64,000 bases of DNA from Caenorhabditis remanei (Eukaryota; Nematoda; Chromadorea; Rhabditida; Rhabditidae). Shown piece by piece: positions 1 through 11,174 of this stretch (position 1 is the stretch's first letter; each line of letters starts with the position of its first letter). The notes under the pieces were generated by a model. That model saw only the letters and a program-made list of their open reading frames with translations, did not search any database and was not told where the DNA came from. The DNA lies in assembly GCF_010183535.1 (NCBI RefSeq), contig NC_071331.1, positions 15,872,001 through 15,936,000 on the forward strand, given 5' to 3'. A program made the position numbers and the translations under genes.

Positions 1-300
1 AAAGTATTGTTTTAGTATAAACAATTATAGGGATATTGACTTACCGTTCATACAAAACTGCAGAAGCGCTTTACAAGTGAGAAAAGACCTGTAATAAGGG
101 ATATTAATTATCCTGCAAAACCCCTGTAAGTCTGTGAAGTAGAGGGTACAACCGATAAAAACGGTCAAAAACGAAAAACAAAAAAGTTGTATTTAAGAAT
201 CATTTATTGTTGCTTAATATAAACAAGTTTCAAGATCATTTTCATAGGAATCGGAAAAAGGAATGTTCAATTAATACATATACCAAATAAATTTTGTCGT

Positions 301-1046
301 TTACAATTTATAATTTCGGAAAGCCGATGCAGCCGATGATTGATATCGATCACCTTCTGACCAACGGGATTTCTGTTTTTCATTCCTCTCCGATTTTACA
401 TTATCTTTTTCAATAGGAACTGATTTTATAGATGGTTGAGTTTTTGGAACTGCCCAATGAGTTGACTGAAACGTTCAACACCGTTTTTCAAGTGATACTC
501 ACACGACTTGAATTAACGAATAAAACTTAAAACGTGCAAAGGACAGAACCAAGTTGAACTCAAATTATGTAAATGTGATTACCATTTGATAAGTATCCTG
601 AGATTTCGTAAACTCTTCAAAAGATACTGGAAAAGGAGAATGAAGCCAAGAATCGTAAGCTTTTCGACGGGATTCACTTGTTAAAATTGAATATGCATTC
701 TGAAGAATTGAAGATGCGATAGAAATTCCGACATCAAATTCAAAGTTTCCGAATATTTTTACTGTTGAAAAATACCTGGATCTCTATAAACTTCTCTGTC
801 GAACCAGTAGAATCCTCATTCTTCGACACTTTGTCTGGATGGAAGTCTCTGACACGGGCTCGATACTCTGCTATGATTTGATCCGTCTGAAAAACGATTT
901 ATTGAACTTATTAATACACTGATTCGTCAGACTGCAGATTCTCCAAAACAATAATATGCACTTACTGTTGATTTTTCGTCACACCCAAGCAATTGATAGA
1001 GCTTCGGCTCTTTCGGTTTCGCATCTAGAATATCGGCAAATGACAT
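301..1046 (-). CDS. J-domain co-chaperone, DNAJC12-like
   Basis: Four exons: 966-1046, 776-886, 583-699 and 301-465. They join without a frame break into 157 aa. Exon 1 starts MSFADILDAK, and exon 2 carries the HPD tripeptide (FHPDKVS) that J proteins use to stimulate Hsp70 ATPase activity. Helix IV follows (AYSILTSESRRKAYDSW). After the J domain comes a short tail ending in WSEGDRYQSS...FRNYKL; a small protein with an N-terminal J domain and a short Trp/Arg-containing tail fits DNAJC12. No signal peptide or membrane segment is visible, so it is probably cytosolic. The start is placed at an ATG directly behind a TTTTGTAG acceptor, which suits trans-splicing. It lies 202 bp downstream of the NOL8-like gene on the same strand, so it is probably the last gene of an operon. 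The J-domain call is firm; the DNAJC12 subtype is inferred. Confidence 0.85.
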
Positions 1047-1062
1047 CTACAAAAGTTTCAAA
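1047..1062 (-). promoter_or_regulatory. Probable trans-splice acceptor of the J-protein gene
   Basis: On the minus strand the sequence CTTTTGTAG ends exactly at the start ATG. An acceptor touching the start codon, 202 bp behind the stop of an upstream gene on the same strand, is typical of a downstream operon gene that receives a spliced leader. Whether SL1 or SL2 is used cannot be read from the sequence. Confidence 0.5.
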
Positions 1063-1248
1063 TTAAGAATCTTCGTAAACAAAGAGGAAAGATATCAGAC
1101 AATTAGAGGTTGGTTTCAAACCATGATTCAGAAAAACAATGTAAGCTTAAAAAGGTATGTTCAAAAACAGTATTTTATTGTGAAAATAACATAAACTTCA
1201 ACAAAAATAAAAATCAACAAATAATAGCATAACTAGAATTCATAAACA

Positions 1249-2833
1249 TCAGGAATTCACAGTGGCCTCTCCATTTTCATCGTCCGCTTTTCTTTTCCGT
1301 TTGCCATTTGTGAAGAAAGATTCCTTTTGCTTCTTTACAGCATCACGTCGTTGCTTTTTCCATAACTGAAAATAATAAACTTGTACAAAAAGATATCCAA
1401 AGTAAAGAATGCACAATATTAAATCGATGGGTAATGACACTTTTCCGCAAGAAAAGGAAGAACGAAAGAGGGAAACGAAGAGAAGGAGCGGAAGAATCGA
1501 GATGATCAGAGAGTTAGAGAAAATATTGTTCCCTTACAAGATGATGACGTGTATCTCAAATCTTTCGGACCCGGGAAAGGACTATAGAGAAGAACGAATG
1601 AATTTAGATTTTCATTAATAACATTTACCTTGAAAATAGCATCTCGATGAGGCGCCCATTTATCGATAACCTTTTCAACTGTCTGTGTTCGTCGGAAATT
1701 CGCAGCCAAACTCTTAATCTTCTCATCCGAAAGTGGATCAACGAAAAATTTTGTGGAAACTTTAACTTTGAGTAACGCTTTTTCCACGTGTTCCAACTTG
1801 TCTACAGGTTTTGATTTCTTTTTCTCCACCAACTCGTTTTTTTCAATCACAGTTTCCACTTCTTCTTCATCTACTTCGTCTTCGTACTTTCTTCCCATCA
1901 TAGACAAAAATGAGAAGCCACCTGCGGATGATTCTCCTGTTTCTTTCCGTTCTTTCATCTGAAACTACAATATAAGAAACGATTCATATGTAATCGCCAA
2001 ACCTCTTTCGTGAATCCCTCGTCCATCTTGAAAAAAATTTCAGCTTTCTCAAAATCTTCGTCTCCACTTTCAACATCATTTTCACCTTCAAATGCTTCTT
2101 TTTCCGCATTTTTCTCACTCTCGTCCTCTTTTTCTTCGTCATCAGAATCTTTGGCTTTGTCTTCTGTTTCGGTCGTTTTCTTCGCTTTCTGTGGGTTTTT
2201 CGAAGCCTCGAATTCTTTCATCCATGCAACATGTTCAGGATTTTCAGGATCGAAACGAGTGAATGGGCGTGCTTTGAGAGTTGCAGTTTCCGCTGTCTTC
2301 GGTTTCTTCTCTTCTACACTTTTACCAAGAATCTTCGAAAGAAGCTCTCGGTTCTTGTCTTTCTCCATCTTCATTTCTTGTTTTTCTGCATTTTCAGCTT
2401 CATTCCCATCATCATCCGAATCACTTTCTGCGAACTTGTCGTCTAATTTGAAACGGGGATCACTATTGAATCGTGCTTCCATTTTCATGAGTTGTTCTCC
2501 TTTTGGTCCCGAATGACGATTTTTGATTTCAAATTCATCATCCTTTTCTTGTCCATCTTCGTCTCCAGAATCTTCAAAAAGTTTAGGACGTTTTGAGCTG
2601 CTGGAAGATGATGATTTAGTTGATTTTTGTTTGCTTTCAGCAGTTTTCTCCTCTTCCTCGTCTTCTGATTCAAAAACAATACGCTTCGTGGCTTTTTTGT
2701 CCACATTCGCAATATCTGCTGCAATTTGACGATCTCGTTCACTCTTTTGCTGCGTTTTCAGCTTCATAGCAGCACGGCGAGCTTCATCTGATCGCTGACG
2801 ACGTTTTTCGATGGTGTCTTCATCATCCATCAT
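1249..2833 (-). CDS. NOL8-like acidic nucleolar protein
   Basis: Three exons, 2003-2833, 1629-1958 and 1249-1365, all in phase 0, give 425 aa. The first part is highly charged, with a basic helix (RRQRSDEARRAAMKLKTQQK), an IVFESEDEEEE acidic patch, a poly-Ser run and many Asp/Glu/Lys blocks. A conserved-looking segment near residue 190 reads PFTRFDPENPEHVAWMKEFE. The C-terminus has a DKWAPHRDAIFK segment, then a basic tail (KKQRRDAVKK, NGKRKRK) that could act as a nuclear localisation signal. The order of an IVF-acidic patch, an RFDPxxPEH segment and a basic tail resembles the C-terminal half of NOL8, a nucleolar pre-rRNA processing factor. The N-terminal RRM of vertebrate NOL8 is not visible here. 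It sits between npp-1 and the J-protein gene on the same strand. The gene is certain; the family assignment is tentative. Confidence 0.72.
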
Positions 2834-3354
2834 ACCGGTCTAGAACGGAAAAATGCATAAACTAAGACCTTTCTGGCGAAAAGTATATAATTGAAAATAA
2901 CAGTTATCCTTGATAAGACGAAGAATTCTCACAGAGATCGAATTTATTATAAAAATATGAAATCATAACTGATCATGTGATAAAATCAAAATGTTGAAAA
3001 AGATGAATGTTACAGTGTTGAACAATTAAATTTAGAAATTTGGTGAGCAAGAATACATGAATATGAAGTCTATGACTGAAATTTTCTCATTTGCGAAATT
3101 TCAAGCTTAAACAGTCATAAAACTAGAGAAAATGCTCCCGAAATATGAAGACCCGAAAATATCGTCGTACACTCATAACGTAGCAATGTGATTTTTGAAA
3201 AATTAATGGTTTCCAAAACACTGTCAACATTACTGCCGCGCACTGAGAAAGGCGGAAGATTAACAATGGACCAGTTAGAGAATTGAAAAGAATGTAGAAA
3301 AGGAGAAAGATATACGGTTGGGAAGAAAGAAATATTTTCAAGGTTTCAAATGAA
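2834..3354. other. Intercistronic gap between npp-1 and the NOL8-like gene
   Basis: This 521-bp stretch holds no convincing exon. It contains the npp-1 3' end and, at 2840-2845, a minus-strand TTCTAG acceptor six bases before the NOL8-like ATG that could be a trans-splice site. The spacing is somewhat longer than usual inside nematode operons but compatible with one. Confidence 0.45.
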
Positions 3355-6300
3355 TTATCCTTCTAGGGCATTTTTCATTGCTTCGACGGTCACTCTTTGA
3401 TCTTTAGCCATTTCGTAGAGATTACAACTGAGGTTTATGAATTTAGTCAGCGTTTTTCGAGCAAAATGTTCATCATCCAATGTCATGTCAAACGTAGTCC
3501 ACATCGACTCTTGAAGTTTATCAGGCTTCGTCTCCAAAACTTCGTAAAACTTGTCGACATAAAACTGAAAAAAAAACACTGAATTAAGAAAAATGGTATA
3601 AGCAAGCATACCTTGATTTGATAGTCACGATTCAGTTGTGCCAGAAGAGTATCGCATCTTCCTTCAATTATATTTTCATCAGTATCGATCTGACGGGAGA
3701 AGCGAGCTGCAATCCATTGAGCAAGAAGAACTCGAATGATTCGATAGGAAAGTGTCTTGTGACGATTACGAATGTTTTCCATCGCAACGATTGCTCTTGC
3801 GTGCTCATTCTGAAACGGTAACGATAAATGCATCATACTCCTACGGTAAGAACCTACAGCAGTGAACTCTACACGGTCAGAAAGAGATTGAATTGCTTCA
3901 TTGTATAGTTTCGATTCCCCAACTTGAGCTCTTTGTCTATCTCTTAACTCTTCCCATCCACGAACTGGTACTGGAAGATACTTGTTTGGAGCCGGGTTTT
4001 CACGAATAGCTTGTTTCCAGATTTGTTCATCGTAACCTTAAAAAGCGAGAGGTTATCAAAACGTATTAAATTATTGAAATGCTTACCATCTGGAACAGTC
4101 TCCAAGTAACGATCACGTTGGGCTTTCGACATTCCAACTTTTGGAAGAACTCTAGTTTTGTCCACTTGTAATTGAGCTTCAAGTTGCGCCAATTTAGGAG
4201 CATCGTTAAGAGCTTGAGCCAATTTAATAGCACTCGCCACGAAACCGCCTTCTTTCGCAATTATACAGATCTCCGTGAACCCTTCTGGGAGTGGTCTCAA
4301 AGAAGTTCCTGGTGCGTAACGAACTTCTACATTAGGTCCACTTGCAAGAATTGTTTTGACTACTTCTAGAATCTTCTCTCGCCGGTCTTCAGTATTCAAA
4401 TTTTCAATAGGATGACGCAAAACTAATGTTACGAATCCCTCATCGTCTGTTCGCTCCGAAATCTTATTGTACCCGATTCCCTGAAAACGAAAAAGATTTT
4501 CTCAAAGAAAGCGGTTTATTACCTTGAATTTTTCGAACAAATTTCCTTCCATAGAAAATGTTTGAATTTGATTACCGTCTTTGTATGGTGCCTTTCCAAC
4601 ACCAAGTGACGCTGAAACTTGATTCAACTTGGCAATTGTTCCGTCATTGTCGTTTCCAAGTATCTTCGGATCTCCACATGCTCTGACGAATGGATGATAA
4701 GACTGAAACATATGAATTCGGTTACTGATCTTTTTTAAAGTGTTTTACCTGAACAACTTGTTGCTGTTGGATTACTGGTTGCTGTTGCTGTGTCGTACCA
4801 AGACCTCCGAATCCAGACGAAGATGATCCGAACAAACCGGTTGGAGCTGGTTTCGCTGTGCTAGATCCGAACAGCCCAGTAGAAGCTGGTTTAGCTGCGT
4901 TGGATCCGAACAGTGAGCCTCCTGTAGTTCCAGTGGACCCAAATCCTGTGGAACCTAAAAATGTAGACTGAATTTAAATGAGCCAAAATGCTTTTAACTG
5001 ATTTAACCAAACTACTGTCGTTTCAAAAGTAATGTATTTTTTTTCGAGATGATACTTTGCGTCTTACAGAAAAATACAACATTTCTGTATAAAATTTCTA
5101 AAGAACGGTTCAATAGTTGAGGTACTAGAATTGAACGAAGCTGACACGAAGCTTCAGAGGAAAGTTGATGATAACCAACCTCCCGGATTAAAATTGGAGG
5201 AGGGTGGCCGTGATGCTGAAATAGACAAATTTCCACTGCTCGGTGTCAGTAAGGACATGGAAGGAGCAGAAGTTGTTGAGGTAGAAGGGGAGGCAAAAGA
5301 TGTTGTCTGGCTGAGTGTTTTGCTTCCAAGATTTCCTGATCTGAAAGCGTCCATCTTTGTGGCCACGGATGGTTTCGACGTTGTCGTTGCTCCAGACGAC
5401 GTGCCACCGCCTCCAAGCCCACCATTATTGACTCCCGATGTTCCGAAGAGCCCTGAAGTACTTCAACATCCAGTAGCCATTAATGATGAAGCTTCAAAGA
5501 AAAACATGCTGTTATCTGAACTAGATCCTGCGAAGGCTGCAGTGACTAATCCAGGAAAAACAGAACAGACTAATATTCAGAAGCTCGACTATTACCTGTT
5601 TTCGGTTTATTAGCAGCTTCTGATGATGTTGCCGTTTCCTGAACAGGTTGTGCATGCGCTTCTAGCATCTTTTGTCTTAATATAGAATCCTGTGGCACCG
5701 TGCTCCAATCGATTGCTTGTGCAGATCCACGTTTGGTGAAACTCATGACTGGATAACTTCCATATAGAGACGACAAGTTGTATCGAACAAACCCAAATTA
5801 GTAGATAAAACGAAAATAGAAGCAGAACACGACAGCCAACACAACCACGACAGAAAAGTGTAGGAAACGAGCACAATGCCGACGAGAGAATCGGAGCGAT
5901 AGAAAAGAAAGAAATGAAAAAACACGTGGCGCGAAAGCACCCAACCGAATTAATGGTAGATCAAAATTCTTCAAGGTCGAAATACAAAAATTCAAATTTC
6001 TCAACTATGAACCTTGTGAACAGAGTTGTTGTAAATCAATACTTTGAAACGACAGTTTTTAAACCCAATTTTCTTCCTATCATTATCTTCTTCTCTCAAC
6101 AGTACCACACAACACTTGAAGACATGTCTAAAAACTGAGGAGAAGTGACAAGAACCAGTGACAGTTTTGAGTGTGTTAATTACCAGGTGTAGACGAGCCA
6201 AACAAGCTAGGAGTTGTAGTTGTTGTCGGTGCAGCACCGAACAGAGTTCCTGCAGAAGAGGTCGTCGTCGTTGTAGTACCGCTTTCTGAAATTCAGCCCT

Positions 6301-6622
6301 CTATCATTATAGAGTCATTCTTGATTATTAAAACAAATCTGTCACGATCTGTGTTTCAAACACTTACTTCCAAACAATCCTCCAGAAGGTGTTGAAGTTG
6401 TAGTGGTTCCAAATAACGATGGCGTCGAAGAAGCTTGGGTTGTTGACCCGAACAATGGTTTCGCCGGGGTTCTAAAACGATGAACTTGAATAAACTCGAT
6501 AAACCTACTTTTCAATCAACTTACGTATTACCGAATAGTGATCCTGCAGATGTTGCTGGTGCACTCGGTGTTGGGAAAGTAAATGCTGGTTTTTGGGGAG
6601 TAGATGACCCAAAAAGTGACAT
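3355..6622 (-). CDS. npp-1: Nucleoporin Nup54 homologue
   Basis: Central-channel FG nucleoporin that works with Nup58 and Nup62 in nuclear transport. The main chain is 6525-6622, 6368-6471, 6184-6285, 4749-4954, 4523-4702, 4088-4480 (end approximate), 3858-4036, 3612-3809 and 3355-3564. Frames agree and give about 556 aa. The first exons are rich in Thr/Ser/Ala with FG, GLFG and SLFG repeats (SLFGSS, GGLFGS, GTLFGA, TGLFGS, FGGLG). After a Gln-rich linker comes the Nup54 alpha/beta region (SYHPFVRACGDP, GIGYNKISERT), then the alpha-helical part (YDEQIWKQAIRENPAPNKYLPVPV) and a C-terminal coiled coil (EHARAIVAMENIRNRHKTLS) used for trimer assembly. Two extra phase-compatible exons lie in the intron between 4955 and 6183 and are listed separately. 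First gene of a probable three-gene operon. Confidence 0.93.
5154..5452 (-). CDS. Candidate alternative terminal exon with an FG motif inside an npp-1 intron
   Basis: A 299-bp open stretch preceded by acceptor GTACTTCAG. Read in the phase delivered by either the 5596-5748 exon or npp-1 exon 3, it begins GLFGTSGVNNGGLGGGG, continues Ser/Thr-rich like an FG nucleoporin, and ends in its own stop at 5154. I see no good GTAAG-type donor inside it. Joined to npp-1 exons 1-3 it would give about 200 aa; joined to the 5746 ATG exon, 149 aa. It may be an alternative 3' end of npp-1 or part of a small nested gene. No AATAAA is evident just downstream, which weakens the terminal-exon reading. Confidence 0.45.
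5596..5748 (-). CDS. Candidate cassette or alternative first exon inside an npp-1 intron
   Basis: A 153-bp open exon with acceptor TTATCCAG (at 5749) and donor CAG/GTAATAG. It enters and leaves in phase 1, as the flanking npp-1 exons do, so it could be included without shifting the frame and would add 51 residues (VMSFTKRGSAQAIDW... ending NKPKT). It also contains its own ATG at 5746, so it could instead begin a shorter transcript from an internal promoter. It carries no FG motif itself. Exon status is inferred from splice signals and frame only. Confidence 0.5.
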
Positions 6623-7217
6623 TTCCTGCAATTAAATCAACTGTTAAGAGTGATATACTTGTATTCAAAAATCATCAATCGATAAGATTTATGGAGAAAT
6701 GAAAAAAAGTCTGTTGCACTTTGCCAAAGGGCCATGATCAATAATGGGGAATTCCTGACCCGTTTGGACGTGCAAAATTATTCGAATCTGGTCAGTGTAC
6801 GGTGGAGCGCACTTTCTCGGTGGCCTTTTTTTTCACGGCGCGGCAGCACAGACCTGTGGCCTAGAAAACTCCAACTCGGCCATTTCAATTATTTAATACA
6901 TTACGTGAATAAGTATCTTCGATTTTCAGGCATTTTGCTATAATTTCTTCGTTTTTTTTTGTAAATAATAAAGAATACCTTTATTTAGGTGAATTTTTTG
7001 CAGTAGAACTTCAAACAATTCATTCCACCGCCGACAAAATCGACATAAGGAAATTAGCTATAGTGGGCTAGTATTTTGATTTGTAGAAGCCCAGATGAAA
7101 ATCTCGTTAGTCGGAAACATTTCGGAATGATCGGTGAATATATAGTGGTGATACCGGAATATAAAGTTCCTTTTACTCTTTTCCCTCCTTAAAGAGACGA
7201 CTAAAACTTTCTTGAAA
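6623..7217. other. Presumed npp-1 upstream region
   Basis: No exon is seen. Just before the ATG on the minus strand is TTGCAG/GAA, a likely trans-splice acceptor. Around 6795-6860 is a GC-rich island in AT-rich surroundings, including GGTGGAGCGCACTT at 6801-6814. A closely similar word (TTGGAGCGCGCTTGC) lies upstream of mtr-4. Promoter function is inferred. Confidence 0.4.
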
Positions 7218-7880
7218 ATGAGTGAAAAAATGACAAATTTTTATTTATCTCAAAAACGATCTCTAGCAACTTTCTGAACGTTTAACAGAAACTGTAACAG
7301 GTAATTCTCAATCTTTTAAGAAAAAAAAATTGAAGCCCTACGATCGTATTTTTGAGAAACTTTTGAACATAAGTCACCGTTGGCTTAGAAATTGATATTT
7401 TTTCATATATCTCGAAAACGGCTTCTAGCAACTTTCTGAACGTTTAACAGATGTTGAAACAAGTCATTCTCATTCTTTTAAAAAAAAAATTGAAACCCTA
7501 CGATCGTATTTTTGAGAAACTTTTGACAGAAAATCGCAAATTGACTGAGAAAATGACATTTTCTTACGTAGCTCAACAACAAGTAACATCATCACTCTGA
7601 ACGTTTACCAGAAGATAAAACAAGTCATTCTCATTATTGTAGAAAAAAGAAATCAAAAGCCACCGATCGTTTCTTTGAGAAATTTGTGATAGAACAAGGA
7701 ATTTGGCTGAAAAATTGACATTTTCTAATATATCTCAAAAACGTGAAACACTACCTTTCTAAACGTTTACCAGAAGATGTAACAAGTCAATATCAATAAC
7801 GTAGAAATAAGAAATCAAAAGCCACGGATCGTATTTTTGAGAAACTTTTGATAGAAAATCGCATTTGGCTGATAAAAAAT
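7218..7880. repeat. Four-copy tandem repeat, period about 162 bp
   Basis: Equivalent words recur at about 7220, 7382, 7543, 7705 and 7867, giving spacings of 161-164 bp. Each unit contains ATATCTCAAAAACG, CTTTCTGAACGTTTAACAGA, ACAAGTCATTCTCATT, a short A-run, CTACGATCGTATTTTTGAGA and AAAATCGCA in that order. The first two copies are most alike and the third and fourth have drifted. No open reading frame runs through it. It looks like a small satellite-type array, and this organisation is read directly from the sequence. Confidence 0.88.
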
Positions 7881-8024
7881 GATTTTTCGCCGGATTACGG
7901 TACGCAACTCTGCAAACACCAATGACAATACCACGCAATTTTACGTACCCAAATTGGCTGCTTAACTGAGTATTAAACGTTCAAAAAGTTCGGCCGCAAG
8001 TAGCGTTCGCCGGGCCGTGTTTTG

Positions 8025-8227
8025 GAGACTCCACCGATTCCGCGGAAGAAAAATTCAGTGGAAAAAAATTCAGTGGAAAATGGGCGGAGCCAAGCGCGCT
8101 GATTAGCTGCAAAATGCTAATTAGCAAGCTTGCGCACCTGATTAGCCAATCAGCGCGCTTGGCTCCGCCCATTTTCCACTGAATTTTTTTCCACTGAATT
8201 TTTCTTCCGCGGAATCGGTGGAGTCTC
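8025..8227. repeat. Perfect 80-bp inverted repeat (foldback, MITE-like)
   Basis: Bases 8025-8104 are the exact reverse complement of 8148-8227, with a 43-bp centre (8105-8147). The arms start GAGACTCCACCGATTCCGCG and include a doubled AATTCAGTGGAAAA word and the GC-rich TGGGCGGAGCCAAGCGCGC. It encodes nothing visible. Perfect arms suggest a recent origin or copying by gene conversion; it may be a non-autonomous foldback element. No target-site duplication is obvious. The related words CGGCCG and CCGGCCG outside the arms hint at a wider but imperfect symmetry. Confidence 0.88.
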
Positions 8228-8430
8228 TTTTTTTGGATTTTTTTTGCCGGCCGCCGAAGTCACTCGAAATCAAACTCAAGTGAATTCGGCCAAACTCTTG
8301 TTCTCCACAGAGGCCAACTTAAAAAAACATTATTAATGTGTAACAAGATTAGAAAATACTTCATTTCAATTCATAATACAATACTACCTCTCGAGATCAA
8401 AATAGACAATAGTTAAGATATGTTTTTTGA

Positions 8431-9751
8431 TTATATTTGATTAGATAAAGCAATCATTATAACAGAAATGACACCGATAACTGATGAAACGGCCAATGTT
8501 GCATATGATCGAGTTCCCTGAGAATATATATTGAAACTAAGTTAGAGTAGACTGGGTGTTACCTGAATACTTTTGAATACGAATACGTCAAGGGCACCAC
8601 TAATCAATGGTGGGAGGCGTGCAGTACATGGATAAGCCACAACTTGCGATAATTTATCACTCGATACGAACCAAAGTGTCATTCCTTAAACTTATCGTAA
8701 TTATTTATTAACTAGAAACTCCCTACCTGCTGTCCAAAGAAGACCATATCCAATCGATGGAATAACTAAATTTCTTTCAACATATGCTCTTCGACGAAGA
8801 ATAACGCAGTAGGCGAAGAAATAAATTGTAGAGAAAAGAAATACCGAAGTATAGAATGGGAAAATATAGTCGAATACTTGGAAACTATCAGCTGGAGGAT
8901 TTTTCTGTTTCAAGTATTCAATCGGAGACATCATAAGACCATGAAGACATGCCAAAATCATTGCCATTATGATATACCTGAAAAGAAAGAATGGACCAAA
9001 GTCTTCCAAAACCCGGGAACCTACGGAACTTTCTTCGCTACTCCCGGCATGTCAAAAGAAGATCGTTCAGATTCACTCGATGTCTGTTCAATTTCATCCC
9101 GATGTTCCGTCTCTTTACTCGTAACATCGTACTCATTTTCTGGTTCTGGCTCAACATGCTTCACAAATATCAACAAGACTCCACTGACGATCGTCAAAGC
9201 TATTCCAATATAGTTCAGTACGTCGTTTTTAACAGTTTGAGGAGCAATCCATTGGAATAATCCAAATCTAGCAACTCCCCAACCGACAATTATCTGAAAT
9301 TCGACCTATTAAAATGTTGAAGTTCTAATTCGACGTCAACCTGCAAGCTGGTCCAAATCAAAAATCCAATTCCCATACCGATTCCTTCGACGATCGGAAC
9401 ACTGAATACATTTCCTAAACATATGCTGACTAAAGTTATGAAGACTGCAAGAGCTTACCAGTAGCATACAAAAAACCTCCGATGCATGCGATTGGCTCGA
9501 ATTTCGGAAATCCGCGAGCCGCGTAGAAAATGCATCCGATGATGAAAACGACTCCACACTCGATCCATTGTACGAAAAAACCTGAAAAAATACAAAAATG
9601 TTTTTGTTTTCGGAGGGAATAGCATACCATCTTTACAATTTCTTCGTCTTAACGGAACAAACATTGTACCGAAAGCACAACATGAGAGGAGAAGTGCCGC
9701 ATATCCTATAACTTGAAGGGAAGTGTCCACTGGAGCTTCAGTTGTCGCCAT
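8431..9751 (-). CDS. TMEM144-like multi-pass membrane protein
   Basis: Seven exons (9628-9751, 9459-9581, 9341-9414, 9025-9293, 8727-8977, 8563-8684, 8431-8517) join to 349 aa with frames intact. This is close to the size of vertebrate TMEM144, a predicted sugar/carbohydrate-transporter-like protein. The translation has about ten hydrophobic segments, beginning VIGYAALLLSCCAFGTMFVP, followed by the basic loop LRRRNCKDG. The next segments include FVQWIECGVVFIIGCIFY, GNVFSVPIVEGIGMGIGFLIW and IIVGWGVARFGLF. A hydrophilic Glu/Ser-rich loop (EPEPENEYDVTSKETEHRDE) separates the two halves. The second half ends in a final hydrophobic segment (ATLAVSSVIGVISVIMIAL). The paired GN/P motifs and loop are TMEM144-like. 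Substrate and localisation are unknown. It is divergent from the acyltransferase gene at 11.2 kb. Confidence 0.85.
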
Positions 9752-11174
9752 AATAATCTTTAAAAAATTTATTATTACAATTTCTCTTTCGAGCTGAAGT
9801 AAATAAAAACCACAAAAATAAAATGAGAGACACGTTTCAGCTTATGCACTCACACTTTAATTAATTGAATATTTACAAAAGGTCGGTTGAGTTTGAAGTG
9901 CAAGTACAGTAAGACTCAAGTATTTTTTATTTTGAAAAGGGATATCAAAGATTCGAAGTTTTTGCCTTCATTTCAAATCTCAGATCGAACAAGAAATCCG
10001 CCTAGACACAAAGTTAATTGAACCTCGAAACAGTCATTAGTTTGCAATAAAATCAAGGAAAAAGTGGTTGAATTGTACTAATAACTAGTAGTATTAGTAT
10101 ATCTACAACCAGGAAATGAAAGTAAAAAGAAAAGAAAAAAGAGAAAAGAGGCAGAGAATTGTAGTGAAGAAAGACAGTTTTATGATCGGTTTGGCAGAAG
10201 AAACATGTGGGTAGATAGATCAAAAATATATAATTCCGATATGATACTCTTTTTATACCATTTCTCTGAAATAGAATTTTGTATTAATTTCAAATGAAAC
10301 ATGGCAAGAGAAATGATTGGAATGCAGCCATTACTCATATCGAAAGAAATAAAAAAGTTTGTTCCAAAAGCAGAACAGAAAGCGAAAAGTTTCGTGTCAG
10401 TTCAAAGACAATGACAAAGAGAAATGACCGCTTGTCTCGTTATATTTAGTTTACCCACTCCTTTTTCTTTATCACTTATGTCAACTTTCTAATCATTCAA
10501 ACGTCATTATGACACCTTTGCAATAGATAATGAACGTTCGCATACGAATTCCTCTTTTTCATATACTCAAAATACTGAGAAATCCGAAAAACTGATTTGA
10601 CTAGAGAATTGAATTTGCTGAATGAGAATAAAGCATATCAAGTTTTGATATCTGTCCAACTTCCTTATCACAAACACAAATTGTTACGAAGAAGGAAATA
10701 GAAAAATGATGTTCTTTGATATTCGAAACCTTTGTTTTTTTTCAATGTGACGTCAGAATATGTTGAAAACAATGAGTACATTTGGGTTGGAACTTCCAAC
10801 TTGGAAGGTACAAGAGCAGACACAGAACATTGAAGAATATCAGTTGGAAAGTGGCGCGAAGTTATGAATTCCCATCGTTATGAATGAATGGAAAATGTCT
10901 GGAATAATGGGAAAAATAATTGGAATGCAAATAGAAAAATGAAAAAAGGAATGGTGTGTTTGATGAAAACAAACTGCGTCGACTTATTCGAAAACTCAGA
11001 TGCATTTCATCCGGATCTACCGTAACCCATATTGTTTATTATTTCCTCCTTGCAGACTACAACACCCTTTTATCATCTTAAACATCACAACAACCTTCGA
11101 ATTGATAAGAAAGAGCAAATTTAAAAACAAAGGAAAACGAACAGTTTCAATCAGTCTGCCTGGCTGAAACAATA
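9752..11174. other. Divergent intergenic region
   Basis: This 1.4-kb stretch lies between the TMEM144-like gene (minus) and the NRF-6-like gene (plus). No exon is seen. It is AT-rich with purine-rich runs around 10120-10160. It presumably holds both promoters; I recognise no specific site. Confidence 0.5.

Noticed and set aside
5131..5613. 160-codon plus-strand open stretch opposite the npp-1 intron exons
   Set aside because: It is the complement of the Ser/Thr-rich minus-strand exon (poly-Ser/Pro gives acidic/Gly-like shadows) and has no splice signals or known motif.
10120..10160. Purine-rich tract considered as a regulatory element
   Set aside because: Simple A/G runs are common in this AT-rich DNA and no specific site could be identified.
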